From the NCBI RefSeq assembly GCF_002001005.1, contig NZ_MUNX01000070.1, forward strand, positions 1 through 64,000: a stretch of DNA of 64,000 bases, given 5' to 3'. Below the pieces are notes generated by a model. The model made no database searches and was not told where the DNA came from. It was given only the letters and a program-made list of their open reading frames with translations. This document shows positions 44,501 to 52,095 of the stretch, piece by piece; within the stretch, counting starts at the first letter, position 1, and each line of letters opens with the position of its first letter. Source of the stretch: Flavobacterium sp. A45. Lineage in GTDB: Bacteria > Bacteroidota > Bacteroidia > Flavobacteriales > Flavobacteriaceae. Position numbers and translations under genes: made by a program.

Positions 44501-44982
44501 ACCGATTCCATGTATTTGGATTTATAAGTCACGTATGGATCTTCCATATCAACCCAATATCCCATTTTTTCGGTTAGATCATTCCACACATCGGTATAAC
44601 GCATTACAGTTTTCTTGCACGCTTCGTTATACTCCTCTACGGTTATTTTTTTTCCAATATCTTCTTTGGTGATTCCAAGTTCTTTTTCTGTACCCAATTC
44701 CACAGGTAATCCGTGGGTATCCCAACCAGCTTTACGCTTTACTTGAAATCCTTTTTGGGTTTTATATCTGCAAAAAATATCTTTAATCGCACGCGCCATT
44801 ACGTGGTGAATTCCAGGCAATCCATTAGCCGAAGGTGGTCCTTCAAAAAATACGAAAGGCTCATTTCCTTCGCGAGTGGTTACACTTTTCTCAAAAATGT
44901 TTTTTTCCTTCCAAAAATCCAGCACTTCTGATGCCACTGTAGGCAAGTCAAGTCCTTTGTATTCAGTAAATTTTGTACTCAT
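41515..44982 (-). CDS. ileS: Isoleucyl-tRNA synthetase, long type with GxHH signature
   Basis: A 1155-residue class I synthetase that charges tRNA-Ile, of the long, eukaryote-like type 2 branch. The first signature, normally HIGH, reads G57-I-H-H60 inside PPSANGLPGIHHVMARAIKD, a swapped GxHH form. The KMSKS loop is KMSKRLGN (near residue 690). The editing domain lies between about 200 and 480 (FLAWTTTPWTLPSNTAL, GTGIVHTAPTFGADD). The anticodon-binding part follows (from about 780), with a C-terminal extension to the end. Downstream are the DksA-like and lspA genes in the same direction. Type 2 enzymes tolerate mupirocin, and the GxHH form has been linked to very high tolerance. Confidence 0.96.
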   Translation of the reverse strand: MSTKFTEYKGLDLPTVASEVLDFWKEKNIFEKSVTTREGNEPFVFFEGPPSANGLPGIHHVMARAIKDIFCRYKTQKGFQVKRKAGWDTHGLPVELGTEKELGITKEDIGKKITVEEYNEACKKTVMRYTDVWNDLTEKMGYWVDMEDPYVTYKSKYMESVWWLLKQIYNKDLMYKGYTIQPYSPKAGTGLSSHEVNQPGSYRDVTDTTVVAQFKVLEDQKELVFNTFYNYISSNNLKHYKFERLDLDEIHFLAWTTTPWTLPSNTALTVGPRIEYVLVKTFNQYTFRPSNVILAKNLVGKQFGKGFFESTDPSDFENFKEGDKKIPFHILAECKGADLVGIRYEQLMQYALPYQNPENAFRVISGDFVTTEDGTGIVHTAPTFGADDAKVAKEATPEVPPMLVLDENENPVPLVDLQGKFTSHMGEFGGKYVKNEYYTAADGVAPERSIDVEIAIRLKEENKAFKVEKYVHSYPHCWRTDTPILYYPLDSWFIKITEVRDRMFDLNETINWKPKATGEGRFGNWLKNANDWNLSRSRFWGIPLPIWRSEDGTEEMLIGSVEELYNEIEKAVQAGVQSENPFKGFEIGNMSEENYDLIDLHKNVVDQITLVSASGKAMKREADLIDVWFDSGAMPYAQWHYPFENKDKIDENKDYPANFIAEGVDQTRGWFYTLHAIGTLVFDKIAYKNVVSNGLVLDKNGQKMSKRLGNAADPFETLKEYGPDATRWYMISNANPWDNLKFDLEGIAEVRRKFFGTLYNTYSFFSLYANIDGFKYAEAEIPINERPEIDQWIISELNTLIAEVDGYYDDYEPTKAARAISEFVQENLSNWYVRLCRRRFWKGEYAQDKIAAYQTLYTCLLTISKLSAPIAPFFMDALYRDLTKATQTEKFESVHLAQFPVSVEKYVNKMLESKMQKAQTISSLVLSLRKKEMIKVRQPLQKVMIPVLDENQRLEIEAVSDLIKAEVNVKEIVLLDDASGILIKQIKPNFKALGPRFGKDMGLISKEIQNLSAEQISQFDKEGTLSVVIAGNSVILSLEDVEISSQDIEGWLVANSNGITVALDITISPELKQEGIARELVNRIQNIRKDTGFEVTDKIKVHLQNNDTLETAVKANEDYIKSETLTEVLVFEEIIENGTEIDFDGITTKITITKN

Positions 44983-45020
44983 TTTATCCTTTTCTTAATC
45001 GTGGTGCGAAAGTAATAAAT

Positions 45021-45051
45021 AGTTATGAATTATGAGTTATGAGTATATGAG
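45021..45051. repeat. Direct word repeat (TTATGAG)
   Basis: The word TTATGA(A/G) is repeated three to four times head to tail between recO and ileS, upstream of ileS. No inverted partner is close. Confidence 0.5.
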
Positions 45052-45161
45052 TTTTTGCGCATGAGGAATTGTAGTCGCATTCTTTCATGGAGTGGAGAAG
45101 AAATAAAGGATATAAAAGAAAGCTTGACCCGAAGTTTTTAATATGGGTCACTCATAAATTT

Positions 45162-45875
45162 TTAAGAAAAAACCTCTTTCAAAACATCCAAAGATTTTGG
45201 TCTTTTGAATCCGTCGAGATGAAAGCTGTAATAATCAATTAGAATTTTCAAAAGCAATTGTCTTTCAATGACATGAAACGTTTTTTGGTCGTTATCAAAT
45301 TTCAATTGAATTAATTTTTTAAACAACTGTGTTTCGTGTTCTGTAAGGGAACTAATAGCGTGAAAGGGAGTAAAAACACCTTCAATCATTTCGAAAAAAG
45401 GCATGTCTATATCCGAAGTATCTGGATAAAACCCGAGGTATTTTGTGGTTTCCAACATTAAAATCAAGTGGAAATTGGAAATTTCATCGTGTTGGTCCAG
45501 CCAATGCAAAGCCGTTTCTAAAAAGGTAAACAACGATTCGTTTTTTTCTTCTTCGTGTATTGAATGATGCAGAATTTCGGAAAGAAACAACACCATTGTA
45601 CTTTTGAAAATATCTGAATGTATCGAATGAAAAGGAGACGAAATTTTTACTTCTTTAAAATTTTCCAAGGTCCCTTTATTTTTATGGACAGCTTCAATTT
45701 CTATTATCGTCAAAGGTTGAAAATAAGCCATTTTTTGACTCGCTTTCCGAGACGAAAAAGCATCCCGAACAAAGTACGACTTCAATCCGCTGGATAGCGT
45801 AAAACATTTCACAATCAAGCTTTTCTCTTGAAATTTTAATGTTGAAATTACGATGGCTTTGGTTTTGACTAGCAA
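45162..45875 (-). CDS. recO: DNA repair protein RecO
   Basis: A 237-residue protein that loads RecA with RecR and anneals single strands in recombinational repair. The N-terminal OB-fold is recognisable (KTKAIVISTLKFQEKSLIVKCFT, YFVRDAF, then YFQPLTIIEIE), followed by an all-helical C-terminal part (LFLSEILHHSIHEEEKNESLF near 95-115). No zinc-finger cysteines are visible, as in many Bacteroidota RecO proteins. It follows porZ by 55 nt on the same strand and may be in its operon. Confidence 0.88.
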   Translation of the reverse strand: MLVKTKAIVISTLKFQEKSLIVKCFTLSSGLKSYFVRDAFSSRKASQKMAYFQPLTIIEIEAVHKNKGTLENFKEVKISSPFHSIHSDIFKSTMVLFLSEILHHSIHEEEKNESLFTFLETALHWLDQHDEISNFHLILMLETTKYLGFYPDTSDIDMPFFEMIEGVFTPFHAISSLTEHETQLFKKLIQLKFDNDQKTFHVIERQLLLKILIDYYSFHLDGFKRPKSLDVLKEVFS

Positions 45876-45930
45876 AATTGGATTGTTAGATTGTTGGACT
45901 TCTTAGAATTTAATATTTTTAGACTTTCGA

Positions 45931-48225
45931 CTATCTAATTATCATTACTTTTTTGACTTTGGTTTCACCTCCGTCTTGAGCCGATACAAAAATCATATAC
46001 ACACCCGATGCCACTCTGTATTTCCCGAAAGCGGTCGTGTCCCATTCTAGAGTTCCACCTTCGGATATGGCTTCGTAAACCAGATTACCGGCAACGTCAG
46101 TAATCTTCACATTTGCTTTGTTGAGCAGTCCGTTAATTTTCACCGTCCCTTGATATTCTGGGCGAACAGGGTTTGGATATACATATACATTACCTAAGTT
46201 TTTACTTGCCGACGTCGCAATTCCTTTGAAAGAAATCAATCCTTTGGATGTCGCGATAAAAACCTCCCCGCTACTGCTGTTGATACTGATGTCGTTTATC
46301 ACATTACTCGGTAATGGCGAATTATCTGTTGTAAAATGATACTTGGTTTCCTGACCATTTGGCGACACCATAAATACACCGGCATCAGCAGTACCAATCC
46401 ATTTATTGTTGGCACCGTCTACTTCAATATCACTTATAAATTGCTCATAAAGTAATTCCTGTGCTAAATTATCCTCCAAAATAATAATACTTTCTGTGGT
46501 CAATTGGCTCTCCGTTTGAAAATTGTTAACATTTGACAAAACCCTCAATCCTTTAGTTGTTCCTATCCAAAGTTGATTCTTGGTATCTACAGCAACTGTT
46601 CTAACATCTTGAATAGGTAAATTCCCCTGATCTGCGCCAAAAGTGATTTTTTTGAATGTATTACTACTTTCGTTAAATCCTATAACCCCGTTTTTATTCG
46701 TTGCGATCCACTTGGTTCCATACTTATCGATAACCATAGTAGCAAAATCATTACTGTTATAATCTGACAGAATTTTATCCATAGCATAACTTTTCCATTG
46801 TCCACTGGAACTTAACACTTTTAAGCCATTTGCAACCCTACAATTGGTTACCCAAAAATTGCCTGATTTATCAAATGCAGTTCCGTTGATTCTTACATCA
46901 ATATAGTTGGGATCTGGCGGATTAATCTTTAGTGATTCCAAACCGCTATTGGTTTGATCGTACAAAATAGTTGGAATATCCTCTTCAATTTTTAACAAGC
47001 CTGAAAAAAAAGAACTGGCATAAACTTCATTTTCATTGGTTGGATTAACTGCAATTCGGGACATCGATTTGGCACCAAAAACTTTATCATAAGAAATATT
47101 CAACCATCCCGATGTCGTGAATTTACTTATGCCAAAATCATCCAACGGATACGGATTGTAAAAAGTATCATAATCCCCATAGACAGCCCAAAGCTGCGTT
47201 GGAGTAACTTGCATGGAAAAGATATTGTTTCGGGAAGGCCCTATGGGTGTAATGTTTTCATAAGTTGAACTAGGCGAAAGTGAAGTACTAATCAATCCGT
47301 TTTCGGTTGTACCAATATAAACTACAGCACTTATCACGGTAGCACAGCTAAAAGTTGAATTTATCTCTAGAACTTCATTCCTGTTTATTTGACGTTGCAA
47401 TACCAGCTGTTTATTGTAAATAAAAACGGTATTGGCTGTCGTTATAATGAAATAATCTGTGGTGGAACGAAAATTTTTGGTTGGTTCCGATAATGGCAAA
47501 AACCCATTAAATGTATTGGAACCTGAATCGTATTTGTGAACGTAGCCTGCTGTATTTACTGCATATAATTCGGTGCCAAATGTCGTTATTCCTGACCAAT
47601 CACCAGCGTTAATCACTTGCCATTGTTTGAAATCGATTAAATTGGGATTGGCAGTATCTCCTTTTCTAATTCCGCTTGAAGTGGATGCATAAATAAATCC
47701 GTTAAAAATTGCGGTTTGAGACACTCTGATTTCGGCACCATTATCGCCTATAAAATAAGTATCACCAAACTTGGAAGTGGCCAGATTGAATTGAACAATC
47801 CCAAAGTCGGTTGAGACATATGCAATTCCGCCAAATTCCATGAAATTATTAATTCGTTTAATGCTACTTGGCAAATTTTTATTAATAATATCGACCACTT
47901 TGAGCATTGATCCATCGGCTTCATTAATAACGATTAATAAGCCGTTTTGATAGCCAACAATAGTTTTATTGAAAGTTGGACTGTAATAAAGTGCCGTAAT
48001 GGTTTCGCCCGAAAGTCCATCAATTGTGGTAGTGGTTTTTATAATGTTTGTATTGCTGTTTTTTGAAAACAGAGCATTTTCGGAAGCGGCATAAATAGTC
48101 GTTGGTGATTCGGAAACAGCTTTGATTTGGGTGTACGAGAAATAGCCTTGCCAAGACAAATTGGTTTGGGCAAAAGTGATTTGTAGCACAAATAAAAAAA
48201 ATAGATATAAAAGCCTTTTTTGCAT
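45931..48225 (-). CDS. porZ: Type IX secretion system protein PorZ
   Basis: A 764-residue secreted protein with a signal peptide (cleavage near TFAQ, residue 20). The N-terminal signature (WQGYFSYTQIKAVSES, IYAASENALF, TIDGLSGETITALYYSP, VGYQNGLLIVI) matches PorZ. Two seven-bladed propellers with two-component-regulator-like repeats follow (e.g. DKYGTKWIATNKNGVIGF, DTKNQLWIGTTKGLRVL), and then a C-terminal type A sorting domain (VYVYPNPVRPEYQG to the end). PorZ is a surface component of the attachment complex that helps deliver the sugar anchor to type IX secreted cargo. Its presence shows that the organism has this secretion system. recO follows. Confidence 0.9.
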   Translation of the reverse strand: MQKRLLYLFFLFVLQITFAQTNLSWQGYFSYTQIKAVSESPTTIYAASENALFSKNSNTNIIKTTTTIDGLSGETITALYYSPTFNKTIVGYQNGLLIVINEADGSMLKVVDIINKNLPSSIKRINNFMEFGGIAYVSTDFGIVQFNLATSKFGDTYFIGDNGAEIRVSQTAIFNGFIYASTSSGIRKGDTANPNLIDFKQWQVINAGDWSGITTFGTELYAVNTAGYVHKYDSGSNTFNGFLPLSEPTKNFRSTTDYFIITTANTVFIYNKQLVLQRQINRNEVLEINSTFSCATVISAVVYIGTTENGLISTSLSPSSTYENITPIGPSRNNIFSMQVTPTQLWAVYGDYDTFYNPYPLDDFGISKFTTSGWLNISYDKVFGAKSMSRIAVNPTNENEVYASSFFSGLLKIEEDIPTILYDQTNSGLESLKINPPDPNYIDVRINGTAFDKSGNFWVTNCRVANGLKVLSSSGQWKSYAMDKILSDYNSNDFATMVIDKYGTKWIATNKNGVIGFNESSNTFKKITFGADQGNLPIQDVRTVAVDTKNQLWIGTTKGLRVLSNVNNFQTESQLTTESIIILEDNLAQELLYEQFISDIEVDGANNKWIGTADAGVFMVSPNGQETKYHFTTDNSPLPSNVINDISINSSSGEVFIATSKGLISFKGIATSASKNLGNVYVYPNPVRPEYQGTVKINGLLNKANVKITDVAGNLVYEAISEGGTLEWDTTAFGKYRVASGVYMIFVSAQDGGETKVKKVMIIR

Positions 48226-48269
48226 TGAATCGGTATTGATTCACAAATATAACAGCTTTTAATTTTAAA

Positions 48270-48423
48270 CATATAAGTCATGTAAGTTATAAATGAAAGT
48301 AGTCTGTCAAATTTGTGATAAAAGGGAATATATGTTAAAAGCGTTCTTTAAAAGGCTATGAAACTTTGCTTAAATAAGCTATTGCTTTTACTTGATCGTA
48401 TTAAAAACTTATATGACTTATCT
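48270..48423. repeat. Word-type inverted repeat with distant arms
   Basis: ATAAGTCATGTAAG (48273-48286) is answered by CTTATATGACTTAT (48408-48421), 13 of 14 positions complementary, about 120 nt apart. The left arm itself repeats the word (A/G)TAAGT. It lies upstream of porZ. Confidence 0.5.
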
Positions 48424-48464
48424 GTTTAAAAATTTATTAGACAAAATGATGTTTTTTTTTAGAA

Positions 48465-48983
48465 TTAAGCTGATTTTTGTAGCACTTTCTCATATGCTTT
48501 TCTTTGTCCTCCTCTGAAATACACATGACCACAGAAAGTGTAGCCCAATTTTTCAAAAACTTTCATCATTGCAATATTATCAAAATTCGTGTCTGCTTTT
48601 ACACTGTATATGTTGTTCTGAATTGCAAAATCTTCTATACAGCCAATCATTTTTTGAGCACACCCTTTTCCCAAATACTTTTCGGAAATGGCCACACGGT
48701 GGAAAACGACAAAATCATCATTGGTTAACCACTTCCCTTCAATTTTTGCATATTCAGGTTCGTCATTGATCAATATTGCACAATACCCAACTATTGTTTC
48801 TCCATCGGTCAAAACAAATCCTGCCTCTTTTTCAATGTCTTTTTGCACGACATCTGGGTTTGGATAGCCATCTTGCCATTGGTCACTTCCTTCTTCTTTT
48901 CTCCTTATTATAGCCAATTGTAGAATATCCCATATTTGAGGGATTTCAGAAATTGTAGCTTTTCTAAAGTGATAGTCTGTCAT
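48465..48983 (-). CDS. GNAT family N-acetyltransferase
   Basis: A 172-residue cytoplasmic acetyltransferase. The acetyl-CoA fold is visible: FRKATISEIPQIWDIL at the start, FVLTDGETIVGYCAIL near 55-70, FHRVAISEKYLGKGCAQKMI near 93-112 with the pyrophosphate-binding loop (KYLGKGCAQKM), and NIAMMKVFEKLGYTFCGHVYF near 135-155. The acceptor, a small molecule or protein amine, is unknown. The N-terminal REEGSDQWQDGYPN segment is common to a subgroup of stand-alone GNATs. It is transcribed alone. Confidence 0.85.
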   Translation of the reverse strand: MTDYHFRKATISEIPQIWDILQLAIIRRKEEGSDQWQDGYPNPDVVQKDIEKEAGFVLTDGETIVGYCAILINDEPEYAKIEGKWLTNDDFVVFHRVAISEKYLGKGCAQKMIGCIEDFAIQNNIYSVKADTNFDNIAMMKVFEKLGYTFCGHVYFRGGQRKAYEKVLQKSA

Positions 48984-49217
48984 TGTGATTTATTCTTTTT
49001 ATATAATTGTAGTAACTTTATAATATTACAAGAAGTTTGGGTTTAATTAAGTCCAACCAAAACTGGATGAACACAAACCAATCAATATCCTTTTTGTATT
49101 ATTCCCAAATATATTGAATAATAAATACAATTCCCCAAGAGTTTTTTTGAATATGAGATTTTGCTTTAGGTCTTGAAAGAACATAAATCTCTCGTTTTCC
49201 TTGAAGTTATTGTGTTT
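48984..49217. other. 234-nt intergenic sequence before structured repeat B2
   Basis: AT-rich sequence upstream of the GNAT gene with no ORF or hairpin of note. Further right the gap (to 49629) holds the structured repeat B2, a word-type inverted repeat and the gdhA terminator, so the whole 646-nt gap is non-coding. Confidence 0.5.
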
Positions 49218-49330
49218 GCGAAAGGGATAGGAACTAGCTACCGAAGTAGCGTGGATAGCCCGACCGCATTATAGAAAGTGGGCAAATAAACGGCATCTAA
49301 AGTAGCCCACTTACTATAATGGGGTTTCGC
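49218..49330 (+). ncRNA. Putative structured repeat, long form (copy B2)
   Basis: A 113-nt element, equal in length to copy B1 at 16705-16817. The outer helix is GCGAAA / TTTCGC (49218-49223, 49325-49330). GGGATAG, hairpin GCTAC-CGAA-GTAGC and GGATAGCCCGACCG are shared with B1. The long hairpin uses different bases (CATTATAG, A-A mismatch, AAGTGGGC with GCCCACTT, CTATAATG; 49267-49283 with 49305-49321), again with a 21-nt loop. It stands in a gap between two minus-strand genes, on the opposite strand to both. Confidence 0.65.
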
Positions 49331-49403
49331 CCAAGTAATTTTAGAATTTAGATTACAGACAAGAGCGATAGCGCAATGTCACTAAGTTAGGATTTGTTTG
49401 TTT

Positions 49404-49465
49404 TCGCAAAGGCGCTAAGTCGCAAAGTTTAGAGTCGATTCCTTTGCGTCTTCGCGCCTTTGCGA
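49404..49465. repeat. Word-type inverted repeat (CGCAAAG word)
   Basis: CGCAAAGGCGCTAAGTCGCAAAG on the left in outline (49405-49427) and CTTTGCGTCTTCGCGCCTTTGCG on the right (49442-49464 in outline) are complementary over most positions. The word CGCAAAG occurs twice in each arm. Confidence 0.6.
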
Positions 49466-49572
49466 GAGTTATATTTAGAAAAAACTAGCGAGAAATCCTT
49501 AGCTTAATGATATTGAGCGATAGCAAACTGGCGAAACATTTTAGATTTTTTGAATTCCGTTCTATAGGCACA

Positions 49573-49611
49573 AAAAAATGCCTTTAATCTTTACAGAAAA
49601 AAGGCATTTTT
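49573..49611 (-). terminator. Terminator of gdhA
   Basis: AAAATGCCTTT pairs with AAAGGCATTTT across a 14-nt loop; T-rich on both strands. It lies about 20 nt after the gdhA stop. Confidence 0.85.
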
Positions 49612-49629
49612 AATAGTATTAAAAGAATG

Positions 49630-50973
49630 TTATACCACTCCTTGAGCAAGCATAGCATCGGCAACTTTTACAAATCCTGCAATGTTAGCTCCTCTTACGT
49701 AGTCAACATAACCAGATGCATCGCTACCATATTTCACACATGAAGCGTGAATGTCTTTCATAATCATTTTTAATCTTTCGTCCACTTCTTCTGAAGTCCA
49801 GCTTAAACGCAATGAGTTTTGTGACATTTCAAGTCCTGAAGTCGCTACTCCTCCAGCATTTGATGCTTTTCCTGGAGCGAACAAAATTTTAGCTTTTTGG
49901 AAAACGTGAACAGCTTCTGGTGTAGAAGGCATGTTTGCTCCTTCGGCAACACAGATACATCCGTTGGCAACAAGTAATTTGGCTTCGTCTTCGTTCAATT
50001 CGTTTTGAGTTGCACAAGGCAAAGCTACATCACATTTTACTTCCCATGGACGTTTACCAGCCACGTATTTTGCATTTGGATATTTTGCAACATAATCGCT
50101 GATTCTTCCTCTCAACTCATTTTTGATTTCCATTACATGAGCTAATTTCTCAGCTGTAATTCCTTCTGCATCGTAGATATAACCCGCAGAATCAGACATA
50201 GTCACTACTTTACCTCCTAATTGAATTACTTTTTCGGCAGCATATTGCGCTACGTTTCCAGATCCAGAGATTACTACAGTTTTTCCAGTGAAGCTTTCTC
50301 CTTTGGTAGCCAACATACTTTGTGCAAAATATACATCTCCATATCCAGTTGCTTCCGGACGGATTAATGAACCTCCGAAAGAAATTCCTTTACCTGTTAA
50401 AACTCCTGTAAATTCGTTTACTAATCTTTTGTATTGACCAAACATGTATCCAACTTCTCTTCCACCAACACCAATATCTCCAGCAGGTACATCTGTATCA
50501 GCACCAATATGTTTCGATAATTCAGTCATGAAGGCTTGACAAAAACGCATTACTTCGTTGTCTGATTTTCCTTTTGGATCAAAATCGGCTCCACCTTTTC
50601 CACCACCCATTGGCAATGTAGTCAAACTGTTTTTGAAAGTTTGTTCAAAAGCCAAGAACTTCAAAATACTTAAATTTACTGAAGGATGGAAACGAATTCC
50701 TCCTTTATATGGTCCGATAGCCGAATTCATTTGAATACGATATCCTCTATTTACCTGTGTATCACCTTTGTCATCTACCCAAACTACTCGGAACATAATG
50801 ATACGATCAGACTCGACCATTCTTTCCAAAATCATTTTATTTTGGTATTTTTTGTTTTGTTCGATGAAAGGGATTACTGTCTCAGCAACTTCTGTTACAG
50901 CTTGCATAAATTCCGGCTCGTTCGGATTTTTTTTGGCAACCAATTCGATAAAATCTGTAATACTTTGTGACAT
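49630..50973 (-). CDS. gdhA: Glutamate dehydrogenase, hexameric type
   Basis: A 447-residue enzyme from the chosen start (MSQSITDFIE; an ATG two codons earlier at 50979 is also possible). It makes glutamate from 2-oxoglutarate and ammonia, usually with NADPH. Motifs: YRIQMNSAIGPYKGGIRFHP near residue 80-100, PMGGGKGGADFDPKGKSDNE with the catalytic Lys near 120-140, GDIGVGGREVGYMFGQYK near 166-183, the Rossmann stretch VVISGSGNVAQYA near 235-247 and VAEGANMPSTPEA near 345-357. A TATCTTTG box is at 51026-51019, and two AAACGTTT palindromes lie between it and the start. Confidence 0.95.
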   Translation of the reverse strand: MSQSITDFIELVAKKNPNEPEFMQAVTEVAETVIPFIEQNKKYQNKMILERMVESDRIIMFRVVWVDDKGDTQVNRGYRIQMNSAIGPYKGGIRFHPSVNLSILKFLAFEQTFKNSLTTLPMGGGKGGADFDPKGKSDNEVMRFCQAFMTELSKHIGADTDVPAGDIGVGGREVGYMFGQYKRLVNEFTGVLTGKGISFGGSLIRPEATGYGDVYFAQSMLATKGESFTGKTVVISGSGNVAQYAAEKVIQLGGKVVTMSDSAGYIYDAEGITAEKLAHVMEIKNELRGRISDYVAKYPNAKYVAGKRPWEVKCDVALPCATQNELNEDEAKLLVANGCICVAEGANMPSTPEAVHVFQKAKILFAPGKASNAGGVATSGLEMSQNSLRLSWTSEEVDERLKMIMKDIHASCVKYGSDASGYVDYVRGANIAGFVKVADAMLAQGVV

Positions 50974-50987
50974 GATCATAAAATTAT

Positions 50988-51005
50988 AAACGTTTCAAAA
51001 ACGTT
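50988..51005. promoter_or_regulatory. Tandem AAACGTTT palindromes in the gdhA leader
   Basis: Two AAACGTTT octamers (50988-50995 and 50998-51005) are exactly 10 bp apart, one DNA turn, placed between the gdhA minus-7 box and start codon. This is a likely place for a repressor to act. The regulator is unknown. Confidence 0.4.
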
Positions 51006-51018
51006 TCCGTTAGTTTTG

Positions 51019-51026
51019 CAAAGATA
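51019..51026 (-). promoter_or_regulatory. Minus-7 box (TATCTTTG) of gdhA
   Basis: On the minus strand TATCTTTG is followed by CAAAAC, about 46 nt before the start codon. No strong TTTG partner is seen at the usual distance. Confidence 0.45.
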
Positions 51027-51216
51027 CATCTTCTTCAAATATTTTAACTTTTTTTATACCATATTATAATAAAATTATCTTTTTATTAATCATTTATAAA
51101 AAAGTCAATACATGACATATCGTTTTTACGAAATCGATATAGTTTTCGTAAAAAATAGAATAATATCCACTTATTTTTTATTTTGACATTATTAATATCT
51201 GTTCTGGTAGTTTTTA

Positions 51217-51224
51217 TATCTTTG
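51217..51224 (+). promoter_or_regulatory. Minus-7 box (TATCTTTG) of the outer-membrane-protein-like gene
   Basis: TATCTTTG lies 26 nt before the ATG at 51251. No clear TTTG partner 19-21 nt upstream was found. Confidence 0.45.
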
Positions 51225-51250
51225 CTCCGTTTAGAATATACCACATCCCC

Positions 51251-52036
51251 ATGATTAAAATTAAAATATTTGTATTATTTCTAGTAATAGGTCTGTCTCA
51301 AAATTCCTATTCCCAATTTGGTGTGGCACATGAAATTGGAGTTATAGCTGGTCGAATTGAATTACGATCCGACTATGGACAACGAGATAACACCAAAAAC
51401 AATTTAGAAAATCAAGGATTTGGAATTGCCGTTGTTGACTATATGAACTTCTCGTATACTGACAACGTGAATGACTATTTCAAAGAGCATTTTAAAGTAC
51501 GATCTGAACTTTCGTACAACAAAGCCAGTTTGAAGCACTATGGTGAATGGGTTGAACGAAATACCCCAGGATCTCAACGTCTCGCAGCAATGAGAGGTTC
51601 TACTCAATTAATCAACCTAGGAATGCAACTTGAGTATAATTTTAAACATATCCACGATTTTGAAAATACGATAGGCAGTTTTGGACCCTACATCAGTTTG
51701 GGGCCACAAATCAGCTACTATACCGCTACTGCTACTTCTACTTTGGGAGACATGGGCGATCCTAGCGTTACTCCAGTAAAATATTTAGTCCCATCAGACG
51801 GCCGTCCTCATGGATATTCTAATGAAAGTAAAGCTGTATTTTCTGCAACCATCAATATTGGAACTCGTTACAAATTAACATCTATGTCTGATCTTATTTT
51901 TGACATGAGAGCGCAATATTTTAGCTCGGATTGGGTTGATGGACTTAATCCTAACAAAGATTTGTTTACCGAAAACAAGCAAAATGATTGGCTTACTTTT
52001 GTTGGCTTAGGTTATATTCTTTATTTAGAACATTAA
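51251..52036 (+). CDS. Secreted beta-strand-rich protein (THC0290_0291-like), role unknown
   Basis: A 261-residue protein with a signal peptide (cleavage near SYSQF, residue 21-22). The mature start FGVAHEIGVIAGRIELRSDYGQR and the alternating strands to the C-terminus (NDWLTFVGLGYILYLEH) suggest a small outer-membrane barrel, and match a Bacteroidota family I know under the name THC0290_0291. Homologues are sometimes labelled glutamate dehydrogenase in databases; nothing in this sequence supports that, and the label may come from neighbours such as gdhA, which is divergent here. Function unknown. Confidence 0.72.
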   Translation: MIKIKIFVLFLVIGLSQNSYSQFGVAHEIGVIAGRIELRSDYGQRDNTKNNLENQGFGIAVVDYMNFSYTDNVNDYFKEHFKVRSELSYNKASLKHYGEWVERNTPGSQRLAAMRGSTQLINLGMQLEYNFKHIHDFENTIGSFGPYISLGPQISYYTATATSTLGDMGDPSVTPVKYLVPSDGRPHGYSNESKAVFSATINIGTRYKLTSMSDLIFDMRAQYFSSDWVDGLNPNKDLFTENKQNDWLTFVGLGYILYLEH

Positions 52037-52051
52037 AAAAAGTATTCAAAA

Positions 52052-52091
52052 AAAAATCCCAACTTTTAGTTATTATAAAGTTGGGATTTTT
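52052..52091. terminator. Bidirectional terminator
   Basis: AAAAATCCCAACTTT and AAAGTTGGGATTTTT form a perfect 15-bp stem with a 10-nt loop between the convergent outer-membrane-protein-like gene and the PLP lyase gene. Confidence 0.9.
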
Positions 52092-52095
52092 CTTT

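Noticed and set aside
49404-49465. CRISPR-like array
   Set aside because: The repeated word CGCAAAG forms a single inverted repeat, not regularly spaced direct repeats with spacers.
51251-52036. Glutamate dehydrogenase label for the secreted protein
   Set aside because: It has a signal peptide and barrel-like strands, and none of the dehydrogenase motifs that the real gdhA next door shows.
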